From Azolla caroliniana (lineage: Eukaryota; Polypodiophyta), in assembly GCA_043228905.1 (NCBI GenBank), contig JBHGNT010000022.1, forward strand, positions 4,960,001 through 5,024,000: a DNA stretch of 64,000 nucleotides. The letters are read 5' to 3'. A model generated the notes under the pieces. It was given only the letters and a program-made list of their open reading frames with translations. It did not search any database and was not told where the DNA came from. Shown here one piece after another: positions 48,201 through 60,200 of the stretch. The first letter of the stretch is position 1; every line of letters starts with the position of its first letter. Position numbers and translations under genes: made by a program.

Positions 48201-51200
48201 GCCAAATGAAACGGTCTCCCAGTTCACGATCCACTTCCAAGATCTTTATCGCCAGCTTGCTCAAGACGTGTTCGCAAATCATCTGAAGGACACATTCCTC
48301 GCAAGGCTACGAAAACCTCTTCGCACAACTTTAGCCTTAACCAACTTCTCACAGCAAACAATCGAGCATGTGGTCACTCGCGTCCTCGCTTTGAACAGAG
48401 CTCAACAGAGTACCTCTTTTCCTATGGGTTCCCTCCAAAGTGCTTTACCGACACACAAGGAAATCCAATTCCAACAGGCGCTCCAATGCACGACATACTT
48501 GAATTCTGGCCACTCGGCCGCGGATTGTGCTATTCGACCACACTGCCCGATCTGCCACTCCCGCGCACACACAGTAGAGTAATGGGAATATTATATGCCA
48601 AATTGTGTTGTCTCCCTCTTGGGGAAACACCTTCGATTACTTTTCCGGAGTAATCGGGTCAAGGAATTGTGGTCGCGTAAGAGACTATGGTAGGGCCTAG
48701 CAAGTCTGAAACGTTACACCGTGCGGTCGGACCCTCCAAGGATTGGCTACAACTTATTTGTGCTCACAATTTCATAGGTTAGATAACATAATCAAAAATA
48801 AGATTAAGATGAGACAAGCACAGAGTTGACCCAAAAGTATATGTATTGATTACTGAATAGAGCAATTACAAGGGTAGTACAGACCGATTATAATCGAAAA
48901 CACTCTCTCTCTTAATACAGATTTTTGAATCTAAACTTAATCACTCTAGCTCGAAATAGGGATATTCTATCTCACTTGCCTTCTATTGATCCCTGATTTA
49001 TATATCACTTTCTCCTTAATCGGTGTGCTCCAACTACTCTCTTCTAATCACGCTTTTCTTTAAGATTCTTTCCATATGCCGTGACTTTTGTCCCACGGAT
49101 AACACCCGTGGGACAAGGCTTGCACGTCGAACCCAAAATCAACAAAAAAATCAAAATCGAACATATTGCCATCCAAAAATGAAAGAATTGAAAAATGCTA
49201 TGATACACTTATTGCTCCTCCAAAATTGTCGTGAGGCTCTCCACCTGCTCCGGCTCATCCGGTTTGAGCTCAGTCGTCACTTCTACCCCTTGGTTTGCCA
49301 ATTCCGGAACGGCCTGTTGGGCGTCGTCTGGTTGGGTCGCCTCCGCTTGCTTCCGCTCATCCAAGTTGGGCTGGGCCAAAAATCCTAGCCGTTGGTCTGC
49401 AACCTCCAACGTAGCTTCTGGAGCCACCTCCTCCTGCTTTAGCTCCGTGTCCTGTTTGGCCACCGGTTCTCTCCCCTAGTCTAGGCCCGTCGTATCTTCT
49501 ACTTTCGGCTCTTGTGTTGCAACTTTGGGTAACACGTCTGCTGATGCTTGAGCTGCGATTGCGGCTTCCTTCTCGGCTCGGAGGATCTGAATGTTGTTCT
49601 TGTCCATTTTGTAAAACCCGCGACCCTCCTTTTGTCGGTTTTCGGCATCCACTCGAAAGACTTGTAATTCGGCTACTTGAGCCGCCCATTCATTCCATCC
49701 TTGAGTGAGTGCCGCTTTGACCTTTTCATTCAGCTTCTTCCGATGTTTCATAACCAAATCTTTCACTCGTTCTTCGCCTATTTTGTATTTGGCATGGAGT
49801 GTATCCATTCCTCTTGGGCAGTCGCGGCATTGAGTTCAAGTTGAGCTATCGAGAGTTGGTACGAGGTGTTGACTCTGGCAACCTTTGCTTCCATTAGTTT
49901 CGTGTTTTGCTCGTACCTCCGAAGGATCCGATTCTTTTCCTCTTCCAGCTCTTGCTGGTACTATTCCCGATCCCGTTCTCGGTCTTGTTGCGCAGAGGTT
50001 TGTAGCCTATGGAGGGTCTCCGACAATGTATATTTGTCTTGCTCCGATTCCTCCAGCATTTGAAGCTGCCTACTGAAGAGTTGCTGGAGTTCCGTGTGCT
50101 CATTTTGGAGGATCAGGAGTTGGTCATTTGTTATTGCAAAAGCCAGTTGATACCCTCGTCGATCTCATGAATTTTGGCGGCTGATGCCTCGTTTGGAGCC
50201 TGAAGAGCAAGCGTGCCATGTGCTTCCATATCATGGAGCTTGGCGGCTGATTCTGCGTTAGCTGCCTGAAGAGTTGCCGCTACTTTTTCTTCCAGGTCTT
50301 GGAGAGCTTGCTTGCGCTCGACCGTCCATGTGTCGAGCAATTGCGGGAGTTCAACCTCTCGGTTTTTTGCCTGCTCGCGGAGGCGGTCGAGCTCCCCCTT
50401 GGCCTCTTGATATATTTCTTTGGCCTTCTCGGTGATCGCCTTTTGAGCTGCCAGTTCTTCTTCATAGTTTGGCGGCTGGGCCATTGTCGTGTCAGGAGGG
50501 GGTGTGTGGTGTTCAGTGGCGGGGACCTGTCTGGAAATTTCTTCGGTTTGTGAGAATGCATCTGCCTGGCTAGGAGTGGGAGGTGGGAGGGCATGAGGGT
50601 TGGTTTGCCCGATGTCCTTGAGCCGTTCCGTTGTTCAAGCTCAGCAATTCAGCTTTTCAAAGCTTGCCATAGCTCTATGGCCGTTTTTGCCTGTTTGTGC
50701 GCCTGCTTGCTACAAAGAGCCATGTCCTTGGCTGCGCGGGTCATCTTCACCAATTCTCAGAAAGTTTCCACCAGGGCCGTGTTGAGCTCAAGTAGTTCGA
50801 TCCGCCTGCGACGGGTCTTACTTTGCCGCTTCCGGCCAATTTTCTGCCACTGTGGCTCTTCATCCAAATCGACCTCATTTGCGAGCGTGCATGCTAAGGA
50901 GCAGATTTGAAAAGCCGAACAGTCGAACTTGAACAACGGCTCAAGGACATCGGCCGAACAGGACACGGAGCCAAAGCAAGAGGAGGTGGCTCTTGAAGCT
51001 ACGTTGGAGGTTGCAGATCAACGGCTAGGATTTTTGGCCCAGCCCAACTTGGATGAGCGGAAGCAAGCGACGGCGACCCAACCAGATGACGCCCAACAGG
51101 CCGTTCCAAAATTGGCAAACCAAGGGGTAGAAGTGACGGCCGAGTTCAAACCGGAGGGGCCGGAGCAGGTGGAGAGCCTCACGGCAATTTTGGATGAGGA

Positions 51201-54200
51201 ATAAGTGTATCATAGCATTTTTTTATTCTTTTATTTTTGGATGGCAATATGTTCAATTTCGATTTTTTGTTGATTTTGGGTTCGACGTGCAAGGCCCTGT
51301 CCCACGGGCATGCCAGGTGTTATCCGTGCGACAAAAGGCATGAGGTATGGAAAGAATCTTAAAGAAAAGTGTGAAAGGGGACAAGTAGGTCAAAGCGTGA
51401 AAAGGGGAAAAGACCCAAACACTAGCAGCCGAGGGGAAGTAACCAAAATACTAGCAACCGAGGAAGCCGAGGATTAGAAGAGAGTAGTTGGAACACGCCG
51501 ATTAAGGAGAAAGTGATATATAAATCGGGGAACAGCAGAAGGAAAGGGAGACAAAAGATATCCCTATTTCGAGCCAGAGTCAGAGTGATTAAGTTTAGAT
51601 TCGACAATCTGTATTAAGAGAGAGCATTTCCGATTATAATCGGTGTGTACTACCCTTGTAATTGCTCTATTCAATAATCAATACATATACTTTTGGGTCA
51701 ACTCTGTGCCTATCTCATCTTAATCTTATTTCTGATTTTGTTATCTAACCTATGAAATTGTGAGCACAAATTGGTTGTAGCCGATCCTCGAAGGGTCCTC
51801 GAAGCATGTACTTCATTCTAAAATTTACCATTGTTTCTTGTCAAGTCATTCAATTCTTTCAATGGACAAGAATGTGAGATTCTACCAGGACTTCATTAAC
51901 AAACTTTGATGCCCTTCGAGCTATTGCCCGATCTATTGTAACCCTTAACAATCAGCAACGGTTCGGTTCGGTCAAGAATGTCCAAACCGAACCATTTAAA
52001 AATTTTGAAACCTGAACCCAACCGAACCATGAAACCATTCAAACCAAACCGTTAGTTTAAAATCCAAACCATTAAACCACTAAAATCGAGGTTTCGTGGT
52101 TCGGTTGCGGTTTTCAATTTAGGTTAAAATTCAAATTTACAGTTTTTCAAAAGTTTAAAGATTTTTCCTAAAATGTGTGAATTAGGCTTAAAAATGAAAA
52201 GGTTGTTTAAAATAAAATTTTAAAAATTTAACCATTAAAATGTGGATACATGTCCCTAATCGAATCAATGCCTCGATGATTATATATGCTGCTCCCATCT
52301 CTGCCCAGATTATATCATGGGGCACCGATGCATTGCTCCTTATAATCCAGGCAATCATTGACACTAAAGGTCTCTGTAAACCTTTCCAATGATTTGCCTT
52401 GTTAAGACTCGGTCCCTACGTCTCTACTCCATAGAGAAGAGTTGGTGTGTGATAAGTGTATCAAATAACCACAGCTTAGTTCGTGGCTCTTGGAACTACA
52501 AATCTGCACATTGTCTCTCGAGTGCACCAAGGGCTGCATATCCATGAGAAAGTTGGACACAAGCAACCTCCCGTAAGGAGAACCTAGGCCTTGTAAATGT
52601 TACTCCTAGGTATGTGTAGGATGGCAAAATGCAAGGTCAATGGTAAGAATCTATCTCGTAAGTTTTGGTTGGAAGCTGTAATCTATGCAAACTATGTTTT
52701 AAATAGATTCCCTACAAAATCACTTAAAATTATCACTCCATATGAGGCTTGCAATGGTCACACGCCAAATGTTGGTCATATCTTATGCATTTGTGCCACC
52801 ATAGCAACACCGTAAGCTTCAAGATAAAGCAACAAAATGCATTTCTATTGGCTTCGGCAAAGAAAGCAAAGGTTATCAGTTGTTTCAGCCCACTACTAGT
52901 AAGATCATCATCAGCCAAGATGTGATATGCTCTTAAATGCAGCTCAACCATTTGTGGACTTCTTCAAAGAGCTAATTCTTGATCAATCAAATGCATATGA
53001 TACTTTGTCACCATTGCTCCAAAATGTTGTGTTTGAAAGTGTTCAACTAACCCAACCTCATGGAGGTAATGTGCAAGTTTTGCATCAGCAATAGCATGCT
53101 CCAAACTGAGGTGTAGAGCAGCCAAACAATGCTCAAATTGATCTCTTGCAACAGCCCAATGTGGTTAAAAATGAGCAACCAAACATTGTTGATTTGATAA
53201 TGCTGATTTACAGGTCATTAATCAACATTACATTGACATGGAATTGGAGGAAGAACAAGCCTCTTCTAAGCAAGCAAGACCAGTCCCTAAATGGCCAACA
53301 CCCTTGTATATATACAGCAAACTCACATTTCCTCTTCAAGGTAAAACCCAATCTACCAATTCGCTAGCTGAACTGCATTGTTAGGTGTAAAGGCCCGTAG
53401 TTCACACATTAGGTAATTATTCGTATATGTGAACACATTGTTCACCTGGACAGGACACCTTTTTTTTGTAATGTGAACACACCACTTTCTTTGTAAGGTT
53501 AACTAATATAATAACCTTTTTTTTTCTTGTGTACCAATCAAGGCGGTTGGGTACACCAAAGATCTGCGTGTCTCTACTCTCATCTGTACTACAGTCCTGT
53601 TTGCTGAACGTCATCTCTCAATAGCTGATCCGTCAAACATCCCTCTTTACCTTTAACTGGTATCAGAGCCAAATCTCTTTCCTCTACTTTGCTGTTTTTC
53701 TTTAGATTCAGAATCAGCAGAAAACACAGATTTAAAAAATAAAAAAATAAAAAATAAAAAATCTGTCAGACCCTTTCCTATTGGTATTCTGCTCAATTTC
53801 TGAAGGCATCTATCATAAATCTTGGGAGCAATGGCCTCCACTTCAGCTAAAGTGAAAAACCTCTTTGAAATCAAGAGATTTGATGGAAAAGGTTTCGAAT
53901 TGTGGAAAGAGCGTATGCTGGGCATCCTCTTTCTAAGAGATTGTGAAGATACTCTTGTAGAAAAGAAACCAGAGAGCATGGAAAATGATGCTTGGAACAC
54001 TCTGAATAAGAAAGCCATTACATATATTAAAATGGCTGTTTCTGATGAAATTCTTGTAGATGTAAAGGGCTTGACTACTGCCCATCAAGTTTGGGAGAAA
54101 CTTAAGAAAACTTACGAGAATACTACTCCTATGAATCAGGTGCATTTGATGAGAAAACTTGTCAGTATGAGGCTTGATGAGTCGAAAGGTGCAACAGAGC

Positions 54201-57200
54201 ATCTATCGTTATTCACAGGTACTCTCTCCCAACTACAAGATTCAGGATTACCAGCTTTTGATGACAAGCTCAAAGCTATCTTCCTACTTATGACTTTACC
54301 GGATTCGTGGGAAACATTAGTTGTTTCACTATCTAATAGCCCCACCTTGACCTTCGATGGTGTGCGGGGCTCTATTCTCAGTGAAGAGATTAGAAAACAA
54401 TCTAGTGGAGAAGGTAGTGGTTCAGCATACAATATTAGGGGGAGATATGATAAGAGGAACCCAAATGTAGGACAAAGAAATAGAAGTAAGAGTAGAGGGA
54501 AAGGAAAACAACAAGATATCACATGCTATCATTGTGGCCGTAAAGGTCATAAGAAACCTGATTGTAGATATTGGAAGATGGAACTAGAAAGGAAGAACAA
54601 TGTAGGAGAGAAGAAAAACAAAGAGGATAAGTTTAATACAACAGAGAAAGCTAATATGGCTTCAAATGTTATCATTGAAGACCTATGTGGTGAAGATGGT
54701 GATGTACTTTGTATTACAGGTGATGCCTTTATAGCTCATGTTCAAGACATGCAAATCACCAAAACAGATGTTATTGATGCTTTATTGTCAATCAATGATG
54801 GATTGACACAGACATGGATAGTAGACTCTGGGGCTTCTTTTGATGTTACTCCATGTTTGGAGTGCTTTACCACATTTGATGCAGGCAGTTATGGAAAAGT
54901 TTATCTTGGTAACAATAGTGCTTGCAATATTGATGGTATTGGAACCATACACTTGTCTTTGGATAATGGTCAAGAGCTTGTGCTCAAAGATGTTAGGTAT
55001 GTACCTGGCATAAAGAAAAGTTTGCTATCTATAGGATAGATGGATTTGCATGGTTACACCACATTATTCGGTGGTGGATTATGGAAACTAAAGAAAGGAT
55101 CTATGGTTATTGTGAAAGGTTGCAAAAAGGGTACTCTGTACTGTTTGCAATGCAAAGCTTTACCTGGAAAGTTTCTTGCTATTGCTGAATTCGACTCTCG
55201 TTTAGAGCTTTGACATAAGAGATTAGGACATATGAGCCAAAAAGGACTTGAAGTCCTTTCTGCTTTAAAAAGATTTGATGTTAAAGGATCAAAGCTGGTT
55301 TTTTGTAATGATTGTCTATTTGGCAAACAAGTGAGAAATTCTTATTATTCTGGTATCTCTCGTAAACCAAATGTGCTAGATTTGGTGCATTCTGATGTAT
55401 GTAGCATGCCTATAAAATCCTTGGGCGGTGCTGCATATTTTATTTCCTTTATCGATGATTATTCTAGGAAGATTTGGGTGTACTTGATGAAAAGAAAAGG
55501 TGATGCATTTGATGCATTTAAATATTTTCATGCATTTGTGACTACTCAAAAAGGGACAAAACTGAAATGTCTCAGAACAGATAATGGGGGTGAGTTTACA
55601 TCTGCAGAATTTAAGTCTTATTGTGACTTACATGGTATTAAAAGAGAGCTTACAGCTCCATATAACCCTTCATCAAATGGGGTGGCAGAAAGGTATAATA
55701 GGACCTTGTGTGAGCGAGTACGATGCATGCTGTCCACAGCTAATCTCCCTCATGAATTTTGGGGAGAAGCATTAAAAACCGCGGTTCATATATGTAATCG
55801 TTCTCCCAACAAGTCCTTAAAAAATGGAATCCCTAAGGAGGTTTGGTCTGGCAAACCAGCCTCATATGACCATTTACGAATTTTCGGTTGTGATGCGTTT
55901 GTACACATTAGAAGTGAGCTGAGAAATAAGCTCGATGCTAAGTCCACCATGGACATTTTTATGGGCTATGGTGATGAAGGTGAAATGGGCTATAGGATTT
56001 GGTTACCTCAGTCCAGAAAAATTGTACGCAGCCGGGATGTTGTTTTTAATGAAGAAAAATTGCTGAAAAATGCTTGTTCCTCTGTTGGGAACTCTAAGAG
56101 CGTTACATTTCAGCAATTACAGCCATCCACAAAATCTGAAAATAAACCTCATGATGCTATACCAAAGGTTGAATATGATGGTCAACCGGTTATCTTTGAG
56201 CCAGAAGAAGTTGGACAGCAAAGAGATGCTCATGAAGGTATTGGTCAACGAGATGAAGGTACTGAAGAACAAAATATAGATGTCGAACAACATGCTGGAC
56301 ATGGTTCGCAACAGCCAGAAAGTGCTGAAAATGATTTTCCTCCAGATTTAGAACCAATCTCAGAAAATACTGATCATTGGGTACGTAGGTCTAATCGTTC
56401 AAGGAGGCAGGTATATAGATATGACCCCTCTTTGCATTATGTCATGCTGTCAAATGAGGGTGAACCTCTTACTTATAAGGAGGCAATGTCATGTGAACTT
56501 AGCAGTAAGGGGGAGCTTGCAATGCAAGAAGAAATAAAATCTTTATATGCAAATGATACATGGGATCTTGTGTCCTTACCTCAAGGAAGGAAAGCTCTTC
56601 CAAATAAGTGGGTTTATAAGGTAAAGGAAATTGAAGGGAAACCAAAATACAAGGCAAGATTAGTTGCCAAGGGTTATGCACAGAAGGAAGGTATTGACTT
56701 CCAAGAGGTCTTCTCTCCTGTTGTGAAGATGACCACACTTCGTGTGCTATTTGCTCTCACTGCAATGCTTAATTTGGAGTTGTACCAAATGGATGTAAAG
56801 ACCGCTTTTTTGCATGGTGATATTGATGAAGAGATCTACATGAAACAACTTGAGGGTTTTGTAGTCTCTAACAAGGAGCATTTGGTATGCAAACTAAAAC
56901 GTAGCTTGTATGGCCTAAAACAAGCACCACGACAGTGGTATAAGAAGTTTGATACTTTTATGATTTCTCAAGGCTTTGATCGTAGCTATGCAGATCATTG
57001 TTTATACACGAAAAAGGATATCGATGACAGTCCTATCATACTTGTTCTATATGTGGATGATATGTTGTTAGCTGGGAAAAGAAAGACTAGTCTTGATGCT
57101 CTAAAAGATCAACTGAAATTGGTCTTCTCTATGAAAGATTTGGGAAATGCAGAGCATATTTTGGGCATGAGAATCAATAGAAACAAAAAAGACAAATTGT

Positions 57201-60200
57201 TGTTTTTGTCACAAGAAAAGTACATTGAAAAAGTGCTTAACAGATTTAATATGGCAAAAGCAAAGTCCCTTGGAGTTCCTTTGCTGTCATATCTTAAACT
57301 CAGCAAGGCTGATTGTCCAAAGGATGAGATGGAAATCAATGCTATGAAGGGAATTCCTTACGCATCAGCATGTGGTTCTCTAATGTATGCTATGGTAGCT
57401 ACTCGTCCAAATATTGCTTATGCAGTGGGAGTTGTTAGTCGCTATATGTCTAATCCCGGGAAAGCACATTGGGAGGCTGTCAAGTGTGTTTTCAGGTATC
57501 TTAAAGGTACACAAAGAAAATGTTTATGCTATGGGAAGGGTGCATTAAATTTGCAAGGATATTGTGATGCAGACATGGCAGGTGACTTGGATACACGTAA
57601 GTCTACTAGCGGGTATATATTTACAGTTGCTGGTGGAGCAATGTCTTGGTGCTCCAAATTGCAAAAGATTGTAGCACTGAGTACTACTGAAGCTGAATAT
57701 ATTTCAGCTACAGAAGCTTCAAAGGAAGCTATATGGCTCAGCAGACTTGGTGAAGATCTTGGCATGTCTGTTAGTACTCCTGTGTTAGGATGTGATAGCC
57801 AGAGTGCTGTGTATCTGGCTAAGAATGCCATGTTTCATTCGCGCACCAAACACATTGATGTGCAACATCACTTTATCAGACAAGTTTTGGAGGATGGTCT
57901 AGTCACATTGACCAAGATCAAAACACAAGATAATCCTGCAGATATTCTCACTAAAAGTCTTGGCAAAGCTCAACATGAGCATTGCATACAGTTAGTGGGA
58001 GTTACTTGAATGTTCACATCGGACCTTTAAGTGGGAGGTTGTTAGGTGTAAAGGCCTGTAGTTCACAAATTAGGTAATTATTCGTATATGTGAACACATT
58101 GTTCACCTGGACAGGACACCTTTTTTTTGTAATGTGAACACACCACTTTCTTTGTAAGGTTAACTAATATAATAACCTTTTTTTTTCTTGTGTACCAATC
58201 AAGGCGGTTGGGTACACTAAAGATCTGCGTGTCTCTACTCTCATCTCTACTACAGTCCTGTTTGCTGAACGTCATCTCTCAATAGCTGATCCGTCAAACA
58301 TCAGTCTTTACCTTTACTGCATTATGTGCATCATGCTCTTAACGCTGAAATTTGTGATGAGGCGCCACTCTCTCTTGAGTATGCATTAGGACATGACCAT
58401 TGGGTTGAAGCCATGAAATCAGAACTTGAGACCATATACAAGAACACTTTGGTGTTATGTGACGTACCTAAAGGTAGAAAAGCAATTGCCACCAAGTGGA
58501 TTTACAAAGTCAAGAATACTGTGGATGGTAGCCTTGATTGTCTTAAATCAAGACTTATAGCAAAAGGCTGTTCCCAAAAAGAGGGGATAGACTATGAAGA
58601 AACCTTCGCCCCACTTCAAAGATGACTACAATCAGAGCTACAATTGCTCATTTGCAAATAAAGGATTGAAGGTTCACCTATTGGACATTAAAATTGCATT
58701 CTTAAATGGAGATATAGAAGAAGTGTTTTATGTTACTCAACCTCCCGGTTTCGCTATTAAAAGGTGCAGAAACTAAAGTTAGCAGGATACTTCAAGCACC
58801 TCAAGCGTGGAATGCAAAGATCCATGCTCATCTTTTTCAAATTAGTTTTGTGAACAGTCCTACTGAAATCACGGAAGGAGAAAAATTACTAAATGTTGTG
58901 CTTTATGTTGATGATTTGCTAATCACAAGATCTAATGAGAAAGAAATTGCAGATTTCCAAGCCGATCTTAGTAAGACATTTGAAATTATAGATCTTGATC
59001 ATCTCCATTACTACCTCAGCATTCAATTTCTTAACTTTGAGGGGGGGCCTTTCTTGAGTCAACGAAAGTACATCGAGAAGCTCCTACAACAATTTTCAGG
59101 TTTGAAGAGTGCACACCAAACTCCACTCCTATAGAAGCGGGTTTCAAATTCTCATATTAAGACAATGGAGAACCAACCAATGCACTCTTATACCAGCAAG
59201 CTGTAGGTTTTTTGATATTTTTGTGTGTTTGGCTAAGGAGATTATTGTTCGATTTGTCACTTGAGCAACCATCTCCTACATGTATATTTACAGATGGTCA
59301 AAGTGCCTTGGCTATTGCAAGAAATCCTATCTTCCATGCATGAACACATTGAAGAGCGGTATTATTATGTGAGGGAGCAGTTCCATGCTAAAGAGATAAA
59401 CTTGGTCTATGTACCCACTCATGAAAATGTTGCAGACATTTTTTCAAAGGCTCTATCCAGAAGAAAGCTTGATCATTTTCACAAGGAATTCAGCATCCTC
59501 CAACACCTGGATAATGACGACATTCAAGTTCAGGGGGTTTGTTACACTTAATGTGTGTCCTATTAAAGATTTGGTGTGAACACAGTTAGAACAGTGTGAT
59601 TGACTGTTGGGTGTGAACATAGTTAAAATTGTGTGACCCTAGTTGGGTGTGACTGCTGGGTTTCCTGCTACCTATAGATATTGGTTATATAAACCATTCT
59701 ACATCTTCGTATTTTTCGTAGTCTTCTTTCAACTAGCATTTTGACAACCTACTTTTGTTGGCCACTTTCTAGTGCCACCACATGTTTGTCTGGATTTTAT
59801 ATCAGTATAGATGTTTAATTTCCAAAACAATTGTGTATGCTTATGCATATGAATATGTCTATGCAGAATTTAGTATAGTGTAGCAACATACAGAGAGAGA
59901 TCCCATTACAGAACAAATGTTAATGTATACCATGACGTGGGTGTTGCCATAATTAGGCTCAAAATGAAATATTAAGACTAATGCCAAATAAATCATTCTA
60001 TATCTTTGTATTTTTCGTACAATTTTCTTTCAACTAGCATTTTGACAACCTACTTGTGTTGGTCACTATCTAGTGCCACCACATGTTCGTCTGGATTTTA
60101 CATTAGCATAGATGTTAAATTTTCAAAAACATTGTGTATGCTTATGCAGAATTTACTATAGTATAGCAACATACCGAGAGAGATCCCATGACAGAACAAA

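Larger units (their letters stand above)
47218..51800. mobile_element. Rearranged Gypsy-like element with head-to-head LTR arms
   Basis: Three copies of one LTR are present: 47218 to about 47447 (+, 5'-truncated), 48759-49115 (-) and 51298-51767 (+). The first is followed by a + strand gag (47558-48582). The minus LTR is followed leftward by inverted sequence matching the start of that gag (48590-48610). Rightward it is followed by sequence (49206-49480) that is the inverted copy of 50930-51204. The two arms, about 48590-49480 and 50930-51800, enclose a central coiled-coil frame. No RT or integrase is left. Confidence 0.7.
53379..58317 (+). mobile_element. Element G: nearly intact Ty1/Copia, about 4.9 kb
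   Basis: 5' LTR 53379-53657, primer-binding site 53658-53670, gag-pol 53831-58009, 3' LTR 58040-58317. TGCAT duplication on both sides (53374-53378 and 58318-58322). The LTRs differ at only a few positions (four substitutions plus small changes near the end), so it is young. Only two nonsense codons interrupt the polyprotein. Confidence 0.95.
52600..59750 (+). mobile_element. Element H: degraded Copia, split by element G
   Basis: An integrase C-terminal fragment (52607-53373) lies left of G, and RT/RNase H (58323-59551) lies right of it. The two halves are in frame across G (AELH/YVHH) once the insertion and one TGCAT copy are set aside. A purine-rich tract (TTCAGGGGGTT, 59529-59539) precedes a probable 3' LTR starting TGTTACAC at 59540, with a TATATAAA box at 59686-59693. 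The gag, protease and 5' LTR are absent. The right edge is uncertain because of the tandem duplication there. Confidence 0.7.
46793..60174 (-). other. NIPA intron 5, 13.4 kb, transposon-filled
   Basis: Donor at 60174 (TCG/GTATGT on minus) and acceptor at 46793 (CCTCAG/GTG). It contains a rearranged Gypsy element (about 47218-51800), Copia H (about 52600-59750) interrupted by Copia G, and a 299-bp tandem duplication next to exon 5. The parts not in these (46793-47217 and about 51800-52600) show no gene. Confidence 0.85.

Noticed and set aside
50593-50910. Plus-strand 105-codon frame and other + frames at 49.2-50.9 kb
   Set aside because: They are shadows of the minus-strand coiled-coil frame, with composition explained by its codons.
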